The translations under genes were made by a program, and so were the position numbers. A DNA stretch of 64,000 bases from Ptiloglossa arizonensis (Eukaryota; Arthropoda; Insecta; Hymenoptera; Colletidae), in NCBI RefSeq assembly GCF_051014685.1, contig NC_135060.1:3286001-3350000 (forward strand). Reading direction: 5' to 3'. Positions within the stretch are counted from its first letter, which is position 1. Every line of letters starts with the position of its first letter. Shown in pieces: positions 12,852 through 23,222 of the stretch. The notes beneath the pieces were generated by a model. It saw nothing but the letters and a program-made list of their open reading frames with translations. It did not search any database and was not told the DNA's origin.

Positions 12852-13010
12852 GATTCGTTGATGAAATTCTCGTGAAGATACAATGAAAAATATAACAAAT
12901 TTTATTTCGCATTCGTTTTCAACCGGAAAACTTCGTCGATCCGTTGATAAAACTTTCATACAGATATAACGAAAAGTGTAACAAATTTTATTTCACTTGG
13001 AAGTTTCGGT
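12852..13010 (+). repeat. Tandem duplication, 86-bp unit
   Basis: The segment starting GATTCGTTGATGAAA at 12852 is repeated, with about one change in seven, starting GATCCGTTGATAAAA at 12938. Both units end in AACAAATTTTATTTC. The divergence suggests an old duplication. Confidence 0.75.
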
Positions 13011-13783
13011 CACCGATTGCACGTATTGCAATTGTATTCACTTTACTCGCCAAACGGTACACACGATATTCAGTCTCCGCGGATAAAAATCGAGCACACC
13101 CATGGTTTCAATTTTATTTTTGCTTTTTTCATTTATTTATTTACGGTTTAACCGGTTGAAAGTACAGAAACGATACAAATAAGAGTGACAACGAACGCGC
13201 GAGAAACGATGGAAAATCTAACGTGGTTAAATTGAACGAAAAATAACATCGAGGAAGAAAAACGTGTACAAAGGGTCTATAAAAACACGGAACGAAGGTA
13301 GAGTTGAACGAACGTAAAATATGTTTTTGTACACGTGTACAAAGGTGGATGATTTTGTCACTCGAAAACAGGAATGGCTCCGAGAGTTTACTGTCATCGA
13401 TGCAAACGGATAACGCGAATAAGATCGAAACGCGTACGTAGGCGAAACGGTTGTTTAAAATATGTTACCAGCATTTTGAACGCACTTGGCGAATATTCAA
13501 CGTTCGCATTATTTCGAATGTTCACAGTTTTCTACATGTACGATCTCACTGTCTGCATTGTAGGTGCACCCACGTCGCCGTCATCCTGACCTGCCCGAGA
13601 AATCCTCATGAAAGACTGGGAACTCAGTACTCAGAATAGCATCGGTATTGTAGCCATTTCTTTTTTTATTTTTTTCCCCTTTTTATTAAGCGGACCGCCA
13701 TCGATCGCAATTATTCGTTGGAATGTTGTTCTCTCTTTGCTATCTATTTGTTTCCTGATTTTTCTTCCTTGAATGCGATGCTG
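13011..13783. other. No gene recognised
   Basis: No coding exon or RNA gene recognised. Overlapping plus-strand frames at 13374-13589 and 13451-13639 look like chance. Confidence 0.45.
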
Positions 13784-13823
13784 ATGGTGGTTGGTGGTGG
13801 TGGTGGTGTTGGTGGTGATGGTG
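13784..13823 (+). repeat. (GGT)n microsatellite
   Basis: Imperfect GGT trinucleotide repeat with TTGGT and GAT interruptions. It encodes Thr-rich and His-rich shadow frames on the minus strand. Confidence 0.85.
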
Positions 13824-14082
13824 CTGTGTATCACTGTTATTGTTATTGCAGCGTACGACGAAGGGAATCGATGACGCTACCGATACGTTAGCAAAGAAAT
13901 GCCTAGAAACTTTCGTTGCGGCGTGTTGCGTAATCTTCTTCGCGCGATTATTAATTTCGTTTCTTTCGCTCGCGTAACGTTACGTTTCCACCTTGTCGAT
14001 ATTGAATTACGTTTACGTAACCAGTTGTTAAAAATCGCGAAACGTTTGCGCGATATTCGCGCCGCGAGGATTTTACCTTTCC

Positions 14083-14211
14083 GTTCTTCGAAAAGTCGTT
14101 TCGTTTTCCAAAATGGAGAATATACAATTTGATAAAGTGTTTGTACAGTCTAAAAGAATCGTGTTTCATTTTCATCGAAAGAAACGAAATGACTCGAGGA
14201 ACAACCCAATA
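14083..14211 (-). mobile_element. Mariner-like MITE, copy 1 (129 bp)
   Basis: On the minus strand the copy opens TATTGGGTTGTTC, which resembles insect mariner ends inserted at TA. The other end (14083-14108, plus-strand reading) carries a matching imperfect inverted repeat sharing TCGAAAAGTC-type and TTTCGTTT blocks. The core is shared with sequences at 35624-35752 (same orientation) and 52551-52648 (opposite orientation). The whole copy is 129 bp, exactly as long as the 35.6 kb copy. There is no transposase, so it is a non-autonomous remnant. The family name is inference from the end sequence. Confidence 0.6.
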
Positions 14212-14640
14212 TTTTGCACCGAAATGGGTGCAAGTTTCACGACGAGAAAAGTGTCGACGAAGTAAATAATTCGCGGCACAAATTCGTAATAATTCGCCAC
14301 TCGAAGTCCCGATCGATGATTCGATACTCGACTTCCCGATGAAGAATTCGATCCTCGAATATTTGCACCGCTAACATTTCGATCCTCGGATACACGCATC
14401 GTTGATATTTCGGAACTCGAATACCCGTATTAACGATATTCGAAGTTCGTGGCGTTCGATCGCCGATAGAATATTCGTAACGGCGAATAACTCGAATCGC
14501 GGTTGCCCTACGCGGAACGCTATGCGCGGGCGTGCAGAAGCGTGGAGCACTGCCAAGAAGTCGTCCTTCTGCTAGAATCGATTCAATTAAAATATCGTCG
14601 CACGTCGCCTCGCGGGTATTCCCAACCCCTCGTCGAACCT
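14212..14640. other. No gene recognised
   Basis: Contains loosely repeated 'CGATNCTCGAA/ACTCGAATACCCG' phrases between about 14300 and 14440, which look like a degraded tandem repeat with no clear period. No gene seen. Confidence 0.4.
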
Positions 14641-14642
14641 CA

Positions 14643-14664
14643 CCCCTCTACCCTCTACCCTCTC
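14643..14664 (+). repeat. CCCTCTA microsatellite
   Basis: Three 7-base units. This is not the insect telomere repeat (TTAGG/CCTAA). Confidence 0.8.
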
Positions 14665-14894
14665 GCCGAAAGTTTCCCGAAGAAACGCAAGGGCCCCGGA
14701 TTCCAGCTACCGCAAATAGAGTGATCGTCTCGCCTGACTCTTAACGCGAACTCTCCGCGAGCGAGCGTGTGTACGATAATTGTCTCTGTTGTCCCCCTTC
14801 CGGTTCTTCGTTGAATCGATTGCCGCGAAACACGGGCTCGAAGCCAGTTGCGCCGCAAAAGCTTCAACGGCCGTCCTTTCCTACAATTCGCGGA

Positions 14895-15104
14895 TTTCTC
14901 TCTTATTCTCTCTTTCTCTCTCTCTCTTCGTCTATCTGTGTTTCTCTCTCTCCATGGTCTGTCTCCCCCATTTCTCTCTCTCTCTCTGTGTGTATTTCTC
15001 TCTTTCACTCTCTCTCTCCTTCTGTCTGTCTCTCTGGCTCTCCCTGTAGCCGTCTCGGGCTCTCTCGGTCGCTCTATCCCTCCGTCTCTCTTGATCCGAG
15101 CCGA
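14895..15104 (+). repeat. Long CT-rich microsatellite
   Basis: About 200 bases of CT/TCTC with TGT and CCC interruptions. It explains the 128- to 205-codon frames on both strands between 14655 and 15272, which are Ser/Leu-rich on the plus strand and Arg/Glu-rich on the minus strand. The tract sits inside a GC-rich block. Confidence 0.9.
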
Positions 15105-15620
15105 GAGTGGCCGCAACCGCGAATTACTTCGCAATTTCCCGAAATTGCGCAATCCGTGCAGGCTAATGGCCACCGGACTGCCGTTTCTGGTCGGGCAGCT
15201 CGGGGGCGCGGGAGCGTTCGGAAGGTTGACGTAGCGGGGTGAGGTGTCGGAGGGCGACGGGGTTGGCGGCAACTCGGTACGCTCGAAGGGATGGACCGGC
15301 GAGGGGGTGGCGAGGGAACCATTAATTAAGCAAAATCATAAACCCGGCGGGCCGGAGCCCGAACGAGCGAGCGAGAGAGCGAGCGAGAGAGCGAGCGCGC
15401 GAAGCGGGCGCCGCGCGGTTTGCATTGAAAAATACAAACGCCGGGGCCCCGTTACTTTCACGAACGAGATCTCGCTCTTTACCGTGCCGCAATGCACTCT
15501 GTTCTCTCTGCGCGGACTGCATCGCGCTGCAGTTTGCGTCAGAAGGGATTTTATCATTGACACCATTGGCGTAGCGATTAAGGTGCGCACGCCGCGCACC
15601 GTACCACCGATTCGTTTCTT
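15105..15620. promoter_or_regulatory. GC-rich, CpG-dense block, possible CpG island or enhancer
   Basis: CpG-dense DNA with a purine-rich GAGCGAGCGAGA tract at 15361-15404 and AT-rich islands such as ATTAATTAAGCAAAATCATAAA near 15322-15343. No TATA box with an initiator or an adjoining exon could be recognised. Open frames cover both strands because stop codons are scarce in such DNA. A promoter or enhancer role is inference. Confidence 0.25.
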
Positions 15621-18391
15621 TTTTTCTTTCAACGTTTCAAACAGTCCGCAGCTTCTTCCTCGCGGACTTTTCCTTACGAGCGAATCAAAATTTACCGCTC
15701 GAGGGTAGTTCGCGCCCCTCCCCCGAAGCATTCTTTTATTTGCGTTCTCCTTTACGCGTCGTGCAATTTTTCCCGACCCCTTGACGCGAAGCGGGTCCGA
15801 TTTTTCGTTAATCGACGATCCACGTCGAACAACGCCGCGTATGTACAAGGTGATTCGTGTGGATGTACTGCGAATATACGTGTTTACACTTAAGGGGGTG
15901 AATTTACCCACCAGGATGAGTAAAAAATGTCCTGCGAACGTATGTCCTGTATGCTTTAATTGTCGAGTTACGAACGATCGATGAAACTGTTCGAAGCTTT
16001 GTTCTTCGATGCTTAAAATCTATTCTGCATTCAACGGACGTCAACAATGTACTGTGCACAGTTGAGAAGATGACCTACGGAAGAAATCGAGGGTCGTATC
16101 GGCCTTCTGCGATTACTGATCGGTAAAAATTGATCGATGTTGTCCACATTCTTCTACAACATGCTTCTACAACATACTACCTTAATACACGAGTCATCTT
16201 TTCAGTTCCCAACTGTACACGATCTACGAGGAAGGACACGAAATAGATACGAAACTGTTCGCAAAGCTTTGAATATTTTCTTCGATCGTTCGTAACTCAA
16301 AGACTAAGGTATATAAATTGCGTTTGTAAGACATTTTTTATTCGTCTTGGAGCGTAGATCGACCACCCTGAACACATGTACGCGTATTCACGAATCACGC
16401 TACACGTATATATTTATCGATAGGGGAGTTTATACGGGGACTGCAGAGTGGATTCGTTACATCGTTTTCGATTATTCAGGGAATCGCGCGATCCGCGACA
16501 AACGGCTTCGAATATTTAATAGCGTTCGAATCGGACATCGGTTTCGTTCGTGTACGTATGTATTTCGGTGTCGTTGACGCTCCGCGTAACACGATTCGAC
16601 TCGTACACGGAGAGTTCGTCGAGATCGTTCGAAAACTCGATCGATGGGGTCCTATCGGTCGATAGAGACGATCGAAGTGTATATATTTCGAGAAAAATTT
16701 TCTACGCTCGTTTTGGCTCCGTTCCAGACTTTGATTACGTTCCGACCTACTATTTATATTAACGAGAAGACGAATTACGAGAATTTTAAAAATATTCCCG
16801 CAAAGTTTGCTCGTTGTATCGAATATCGGTAAGGTAACGACAACGCTCGAGCGCGGTTTAAAAATAATGATATATTTTCAAGTTTCGAGACTAGTTTTTC
16901 AAACACAATTTCCCATGGCTCGAGAAGAACCAGTTTGGGTACGAGGTATCGTTGGTAAATAATATTTGTACATTCTGCGACGCACGAATAAACACTCGAC
17001 CGATTCGATAAACGTTGCGTGAAAATCGATGTGTGTTTATTTTTATTCGTTCGATTATTCGAACGAAACTCTGTCTCTCTTTGTTAAACACTGGCATTGA
17101 CCGTGTTAATTGTCGATTACAAAACCGAGTACAAACTTCGCGTACCGTTTCGGTTTATTCTAGACGCGAAACAACAATTGCGAAATAATACCTCGCATAA
17201 TTTCCCGAGTATCGCGAGTTTCCCTCTATTATTGAAACGTTAGAAAAAATCGGGGAGTTCGATTACACCCCCAACCGATAAACCATTGCTCACGTTATTG
17301 TAATTTACCGTTTCCTTGTCGCGTTTGCTTAAACGGAAAAAGAATATTAACGATTCGTACTAGTCTCTGTGTAAATTTGTATTTTTGTCCACGCACGCGC
17401 CATGTTAAAAATCCGAGGATAAAGTATCTTTCAATTAAATCGAAGTTGAAGAAAATTTTCAAGAAATTTTATCGAAACGCTCGATTAAATCAAAATCGAG
17501 TACACGGAACATTAATCGAATTATCCTATTCCTTTTACGAAATAAGAGAATAATTTTCCACGATTATTCCCGCACGGTTGCATCAATTTGGAATTATCGG
17601 TAATGAAAAACGGAAGTCTCTGATGCGTAAATAGCGTCTAACTTGTCGAGAAACAGGGCGAGATCAAAGATCCCTCCAGAGTCGTGGTCGGTTCGATCGG
17701 AATCAGCGCCAAGAAAAATACAGTAGCCGTCAGTTTTCGCTCGTTTTCTCTCGGTGGTTTTCAACGGACGGCGCGAGCAGAGTAATTATCGAAGAGGCTA
17801 ATTGTCCGTAGTGCTTCTTGCGATAACTTCGTCAACGTCAATCCGATCGGGCCCAATTACGATTTCCGTGAACGCGGCTCGGGGTCGTGTGCCGCCCCGG
17901 TTTCGTGATACGTATCTCTTTCACCGGGGAAAAGAATAGAAAGTAAAAAAGTTACCGGTACCCCGCTAAACGTGGCCGAGGCACGGTTGGTAAAAATCCT
18001 CTGGCTACGATATATTCGTAACTGTGCCGGTTGTTACGCAGTTTCGAAGTCGAGTATTAAAATAACCGACAGATTGTCCCGGTTATAAATCCGAGCTCGT
18101 ATCGCGATAGAACGGCCGGTTATCCGGTACCGATTATTCGAATTTTCAATGATCGTTCGGTGTTGATTGTCTGATTCGGGATCTCTCGGATCGGACATTC
18201 TTCTGGTCCATGGTATTAAGTTTAGCTCGGAACTTAAAATATTGGCAACGGATAGCCCTCCCGTGGTTAGTACCGTGTTACACGTATGTCAAAACCGTGT
18301 GAAATGAAACCGTGTTATACGATACTCCGAAGCATCGCTTCTCGAGGGGTCTGTCAGGATTGGAGCCCAAAATATTGGATGATATTTGAGA
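15621..18391. other. No gene recognised
   Basis: The sequences around 15977-16015 and 16243-16290 share 'GAAACTGTTCG..AAGCTTTG' and 'TTCTTCGAT' blocks, and GTGCACAGTTGAGAAGATGAC (16055) has a rough inverted counterpart near 16192-16222. This looks like an old, scrambled repeat. The rest is unremarkable CpG-bearing DNA. Confidence 0.4.
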
Positions 18392-18434
18392 TTTTTTTTT
18401 TTCTTTATTTTTTCTTTTTCTTTTCTTTTTTTTT
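18392..18434 (+). repeat. T-rich tract
   Basis: T runs interrupted by C and A. Low complexity. Confidence 0.85.
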
Positions 18435-18818
18435 GGAGAAAATTATTCGACGAACGGATTTAAAACTTTGCGAAACTGTTTATTTGCGTTTTGCAACGGG
18501 GTGGGAATATTTTCGGGTAAAAAGAAAAGTAAGCGCTAAAGAAGGAACGAGAACGATATTTATATCGCGTAAATCTGGATATTCTCCGAACGAGAAGAAA
18601 TATGAAATGTGGAATATCGAGAAAGTTACCGCGCGTTGAAGCAAACGTTTGACTTCCTCAATTTTTATTTCTTAGTCGAATGATAAACAAATTTTTTTTT
18701 GAGGTAAAATGGTTTGTTTTAGTTGATACGACATTTCGAGAAAAACGACTTTAAGGAAGTCCTGTAATGATGTCAATTTTTTAAATTCCACCGTAATTCT
18801 GTCATCGTAATATTTTTA

Positions 18819-19063
18819 GGACTTAGTTTAAGAGAAACTGTATAAATCCCTTCAACTTTTCTACTTACAACTTCATTTTACGAAACGAAATTATTAACGA
18901 TCTCCGGGTTCGTAAAACTACGGGTATATTTTTTTATATAAACAAAGTTTTCTGATATTCCACAATAGTAAAAAGTGTATCTCGTTTTCCATAATTTGTT
19001 ACGCCTTTGTAAAATTTTAACACGGCCCCCTAAACGATCGTGAGCCATGGTTTAAGAAACTAT
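18819..19063. mobile_element. Possible hAT-like element remnant
   Basis: Read on the minus strand, 19021-19063 gives an AGTTTCTTAAACCATGGCTC end followed by ACGATCGTTTAGGGGGCC, close to the terminal pattern of many hAT elements (CAGTGTTTCTCAAACC...TGGCTCGCGACCCC). A second such end in the same orientation, CAGTTTCTCTTAAACTAAG, lies at 18821-18840. No target-site duplication, opposite end or transposase is visible. Identification rests on end similarity only. Confidence 0.25.
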
Positions 19064-20235
19064 TATTGTTACCAAAGTCGTATACTATAAAATTCGTTCA
19101 CGATTTCAAAAATTTGACATTAATTTTCGTACAGACGCGTGGATGTCTGCAGAACTCTCCATTTACTTATTTTTTCGTTACGTATCAATATCAATTTTCC
19201 TTGTATCTTCTCGAAATTATAATTCATTCGTTTTGATTCGAGATCTCGTTTCTAAACAATTCTTGCTCACCTTGAATATTCATATCTTCAAATCCTTCGG
19301 TGAACAAGGAGCACCATCTACTGCACAATAGTGTTATGGGTTGGTTACCTGTACAATTGGCCTGATCTGTAACTCTTTGTTCGCAGCTTTCAATGTGTTT
19401 AAGTGTTTGTTAACGTGTATCTGTTCGTTCCTCGGGCACGAGTAGTTCGTTTAACTCTTTAGAAACGATTCAGACGTTATGGTAAACCGGTAAACCAGTA
19501 GCACAATAAAATTCTTATTGCGTACTGAATTGAAATCGGTTGCTAAGCCGAGCCCGGTATTTATTGTCGGTTAACATCACAATATCTCGCGTAAAGTCGA
19601 TCGGAAGGCGTAGGACTGAAAAAAAAAGAATAGAATGCAAGTTTTATTACATTCTCAGCTGAAACCACAGATCAAATCGTTCGATATTTATGACGGTATC
19701 TCGCGTACGCTCGATCGGAAGTAGATTGTCGGTCAACTCGTTGGAATCGTCTTGAAACGCTCAATTAGACCAACGTAGCCAATGTACGCTGCTCCATTTA
19801 AACGAAAGTAAAGAAGGCGATTGCAAAATCACTGCGTCCAATAACGTAATGGAGATACAATTCGATCATCGCGTTCCTTTTTCTCGAACAAGTTTCTTTT
19901 TTCGTGCACTGTCTCGAGTCATCGATAGATCGAAAACGATAATAGTTTTGTTAAAATATTTAAATATTTCTATCGCTGAGACAAGTTTCTGAAGAAATGT
20001 AGAAATTGGAAACGGGAGTAACGTTGTTTTAGCACGATATAAAGATTTGTCGCGTTCGTTGGAGAATACTTGCGTTACGGTAGCATTAATACGTTGTTTA
20101 TTCGAACTTGTTAAGTGTTCAGGTACTTAAATGAACGAGTACCGTGTATATGAGAGAAAGATCGGTCCTGAAGGGAATTGCGGATCGTATCGAGTCAGAC
20201 GTTTTGGTCAGCCATCGTAAGACTCGCGACTAAGC
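19064..20235. other. No gene recognised
   Basis: Contains a diverged pair of TATCTCGCGTA..TCGATCGGAAG sequences at 19583 and 19697 (114 bp apart), probably an old duplication. Nothing else is recognisable. Confidence 0.4.
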
Positions 20236-20312
20236 CTGATGGTTCTTAACCTTTTTCATCCGACGATACTATTTATAAGAAGATTCCTAATCTTTTGGGA
20301 GCGCGTGGCACG
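20236..20312 (+). mobile_element. Possible hAT-like end
   Basis: TGGTTCTTAACCTTTTTCAT, followed by a diverged CCTAATCTTTTGGGAGC, matches the general layout of hAT ends (CAGTGGTTCTCAACCTTTTT, then a ...TTTTGGGACCC motif). It also contains a 6-bp stem AAGATT-CCT-AATCTT. No partner end was found. Low confidence. Confidence 0.25.
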
Positions 20313-21030
20313 ATTAAGAGAGAAACTCCGACAGGATTCTTAATTATGAATATTTGTAGCAACCGCGCAAAAATCTCGAGAAAATAAACATTCAAGATCG
20401 GACGATCGCTGACCATAGTCGTAGTTGAGAACGAATATCGTTATTCAAATTTTTCTTAACTCGAGATTCATATTTCTTTTACCTTAGAATACACGGAAAG
20501 GATACTATGTATTCAAACATCGACTAGCCCTTGTTAATTGCTAATTTTAATTCGATTTGTTATCGCAGTTACAGGACAAACATAGATACCGATAAGTTTT
20601 GTTGAATATACGTTTTAAAAATTACGTTAAGCTGCGATAAAGTTTCGTCTCTTTAACACGTATTCGTTAATGTTGTAGAATTAGAGTCGAGGCACATAAA
20701 TATCTAACATAGACGAAAACATCAAGTACCTGGACACTGTATACGTATATTATTGTTATCGTTGTATTCGTCACGTTCGTTTCTTTTCCCTCGAAATTTG
20801 AAAGATCCGACGCGAACCGACGGTTAAAAATTAGTAAGATTCTAGCTCGAAGAGATTACTAATTACTTTTGACATTCGTTTATTTCTAACGAGTCACGGA
20901 CGAGCTTAAACGGATACCAAACTGAACGTAATTAATAGGTCTACGTATCGTAGTCGCGTGTCTCGGTAAATCTCCGAACGTTTGAAGACATTCCTTAGAA
21001 AGGTTTGGCACTACGAATATCAATTTCTGT
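20313..21030. other. No gene recognised
   Basis: AT-rich DNA with no coding frame of note. It leads up to the first tRNA-like unit. Confidence 0.45.
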
Positions 21031-21035
21031 CATCG

Positions 21036-21119
21036 AAGTGGCCGTGGCGCAGATGGTATAAACAGATGGTTTCGTGTTCTCGAGGTCGCGGGTTCAATTA
21101 CCGTTCGCTGAGTATTTTT
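21036..21119 (+). ncRNA. tRNA-like RNA polymerase III unit A
   Basis: The A-box-like TGGCGCAGATGG at 21045-21056 fits the type-2 polymerase III consensus TRGYNNARNNGG. A B-box-like GGTTCAATTACC lies at 21091-21102, then TTTTT at 21115-21119 and a 16-T run at 21121-21136 that would terminate transcription. A-box start to first terminator is about 75 nt, the size of a tRNA. It is not a proper tRNA: the 7 nt before the A-box do not pair with the 3' end, there is no D stem, and the T stem has a mismatch. It shares the layout and the central GTTCTCGAG with the unit at 21880-21958. It could be a degraded tRNA gene, a piece of a tRNA-derived SINE, or a genuine tRNA-like RNA. Confidence 0.45.
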
Positions 21120-21136
21120 CTTTTTTTTTTTTTTTT
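21115..21136 (+). terminator. Polymerase III-type T-run terminator of unit A
   Basis: TTTTTC followed by 16 T, beginning 13 nt past the B-box-like sequence. T runs of four or more end polymerase III transcripts. The call depends on unit A being real. Confidence 0.4.
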
Positions 21137-21871
21137 AACGATTTCTTTTTTTCTACAAATGCAAAAAGGACGCGCAAGACTTCGAATCCCAGTCGTACAT
21201 TAAAAATGTAGTAACAGTAGCCACGCGTCGAGAGTTGTCAATTATATGTATTATATACAATTATAGTTATTGTATTAAAATTTTTCTCTCGCAAAGAAAT
21301 ACCTTTGGTAGGAAAAATGTGTCACGTGTGATTTTCAACGCGAATTCCTATCGATTTTTCTCTCGGTTAATAACGATATCTGGGTGAACATTTTTGAAAA
21401 GTCCACCGTTTAATTCTACAATGATTCATGGGATTCGATCGTATCTTCGAATATTCCACTTCCATCGCTAATGTGTTTTTTCACACGTCGTTACTTTATC
21501 TCGTACTTCCACTGTTTGTTCCAAAATTCGCCGTTACCCTCCTCAAAGAAATGAAAAGTAAAAAAAATACGGCAGCAGTAAGGAAGCATTAACGTACGCT
21601 CGTGGTGTCCATTGTGTTCACTGTGTGTATAATGACCGCCATTGTAGCTAATACGATTGTAAACGAGAGCGGAGACGAGCCAAATTTTCATCCGGAAAAG
21701 ATACGCAACTTTCGACTGTAATTTTTCGCTCGGTGAAAACTCCACTCGAATTACGTTCCTCGTTGAACGTGCAAAAACTGAAATAACCGTACCCGGTTCT
21801 TCTTCGTACGTATCTATTTCTAAAATAAAATTCTACCCGTTTCTAAATAAAATCAATTAAAACGAAGAAAG
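21137..21871. other. No gene recognised between the two tRNA-like units
   Basis: AT-rich spacer of about 740 bases. An 84-codon minus-strand frame at 21491-21745 has no recognisable domain. Confidence 0.45.
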
Positions 21872-21882
21872 AAAAAAAAAAA
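21872..21882 (-). terminator. T-run terminator of unit B
   Basis: Eleven consecutive T on the minus strand, starting 10 nt past the B-box. This has the form of a strong polymerase III terminator. Confidence 0.45.
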
Positions 21883-21958
21883 GCGCTAAACGGGACTCGA
21901 ACCGGGATCTCGAGAACGCGAATCGTTCTTACCGTACACCGCTTCAACTACGATAATT
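21880..21958 (-). ncRNA. tRNA-like RNA polymerase III unit B
   Basis: On the minus strand the A-box TAGTTGAAGCGG is at 21950-21939 and a perfect B-box GGTTCGAGTCCC at 21903-21892. An anticodon-arm-like hairpin (AGAAC, 7-nt loop GATTCGC, GTTCT) lies between them, and an 11-T terminator follows. The loop would read TTC, but the base before it is A rather than the invariant U33. The acceptor ends do not pair and no D stem forms, so it is not a standard tRNA. It shares GTTCTCGAG and the whole layout with unit A about 0.85 kb away in the opposite orientation. Of the two, this unit has the better promoter and terminator. Confidence 0.55.
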
Positions 21959-21975
21959 AATATAATTGATCGTAG
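21948..21975. repeat. Near-palindrome at the 5' edge of unit B
   Basis: An 11-bp inverted repeat (CTACGATAATT and AATT-G-ATCGTAG, one extra base in the right arm) with a 5-nt AT-rich centre. One arm overlaps the start of the A-box, so the structure straddles the presumed transcription start of unit B. Confidence 0.6.
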
Positions 21976-22036
21976 CATAGATCGCGAGGTATGCGACTTT
22001 CGTTACGCGTGTCTCTTAAAATTATCGAGTTATTGC

Positions 22037-22307
22037 ATCCAATATCTCACGTTCAACGCGGATCTATGATCTATGATGTTGCAGCCGAAGTAGGCGAAAA
22101 TCAAACGGGGATTCTTAAGTGTTTTCGGTCCCGTTTGGTTGAACATTCGTCGTTCTGTCGTTTCAAATCTTCACAAAAATATTTCGAAAAGTATTCGATC
22201 GGATAAAAGAACACCGGTGTCTCCAAAATGATCGAGTCGATGTATCCGATATTCCAACGTGGATTTATAATCTACGATGTTGCAGAAGTAGACGAAAATC
22301 GAAGAAG
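22037..22307 (+). repeat. Older, longer relatives of the 140-bp repeat
   Basis: TCCAATATCTCACG...ATGATGTTGCAG at 22038 and TCCGATATTCCAACG...CGATGTTGCAG at 22244 are diverged copies about 206 bases apart. Each holds a TGTTGCAG..GAAGTAG..GAAAATC segment that is missing from the later units. They lead directly into the 140-bp array and appear to be its ancestors. Confidence 0.55.
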
Positions 22308-22725
22308 GACAGCTTCCCTCGTAAGAGTCTCGGTTCGCGCCTCGTTAAACGTTCCATCGAAACATTTCAAATTCTCGATCACCAAAATCTTTGGAATCTC
22401 GATACTGGGGAAGTTTTTGCTGTATTCGATCCGATATTCCAACGTGCGACAGCTTCCCTCGTAAGAGTCTCGGTTCGCGCCTCGTTAAACGTTCCATCGA
22501 AACGTTTCCAAATTCTCGATCACCAAAATCGTTGGAATCTCGATACTGGGGAAGTTTTTGCTGTATTCGATCCGATATTCCAACGTGCGACAGCTTCCCT
22601 CGTAAGAGTCTCGGTTCGCGCCTCGTTAAACGTACAACGTTCGATCGAAACGTTTCAAAATTTTCCGATCGCCTAAATATTTGTAATCTGGTCACTGGTG
22701 AATTTTCGGTATTCGGTGGGTGGAA
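22308..22725 (+). repeat. Tandem repeat, 140/141-bp unit, three copies
   Basis: Units start at GACAGCTTCCCTCGTAAGAG at 22308, 22448 and 22589. Units 1 and 2 are nearly identical. Unit 3 matches for about 60 bases, then carries an insertion and diverges. Because the second unit is 141 bp, open frames of 185 and 188 codons run through the array on both strands with a 47-residue internal repeat. They are products of the repeat and match no protein family I know. Confidence 0.9.
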
Positions 22726-23175
22726 CGGACACCGGTGTCGCGGTTTGCTAATAACAATTTCTTCGGAATTGACGGAGAGTTCCCGTGAGCAACGCGGCGC
22801 AAAAGACGATGGAGAGAGAACGAGGGAGAGAACCCGGCGCTGGCTGGCGCGTGTGTCGCAATGTCCCTTAACGGCTGACGGCTGTTGGAGAACCGGTCGA
22901 CCTCGATACACCTCGGCCTGGCTCTCCGCTACGTACTACACGCGCTAATATATGTATTCCTGATACATATGTATCGTGCACAGGCCTGGAGATCTTTGCA
23001 CAATCGTCGAAGCCGTAGCGCGCTCGCTCGCGAGCGTTCGCCACGCTTTGTGGAAAATCGTCCCGAGCGAATCTCGTCGGAATCGGCGTTATCCCACGTT
23101 TTTCCCGCGGCACCGTGATCGTTCCGCCGTTTTATGTCTTCTTATCTACTGGCTTCCATCGTTGCGTTATTAAAA
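22726..23175. other. No gene recognised
   Basis: Moderately GC-rich DNA downstream of the array. Short overlapping frames on both strands, none recognisable. Confidence 0.45.
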
Positions 23176-23222
23176 TGCGCGCGGGCGAGCGGCCGAGCTC
23201 GAGCGCGAGCGCGAGCGCGCGG
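23176..23222 (+). repeat. GCGAGC simple repeat
   Basis: GC-rich hexamer-like GAGCGC units in a CpG-dense patch. Confidence 0.75.

Noticed and set aside
14643..14664. Possible telomere-like repeat
   Set aside because: Unit is CCCTCTA, not the insect TTAGG repeat, with only three copies.
14655..15272. 205-codon minus-strand frame rich in Arg-Glu
   Set aside because: Its repetitive part is the translation of the CT microsatellite at 14895-15104.
22345..22948. 188- and 185-codon frames on opposite strands with a 47-residue repeat
   Set aside because: Both are produced by the 141-bp tandem unit. Openness on both strands argues for a repeat, not a protein.
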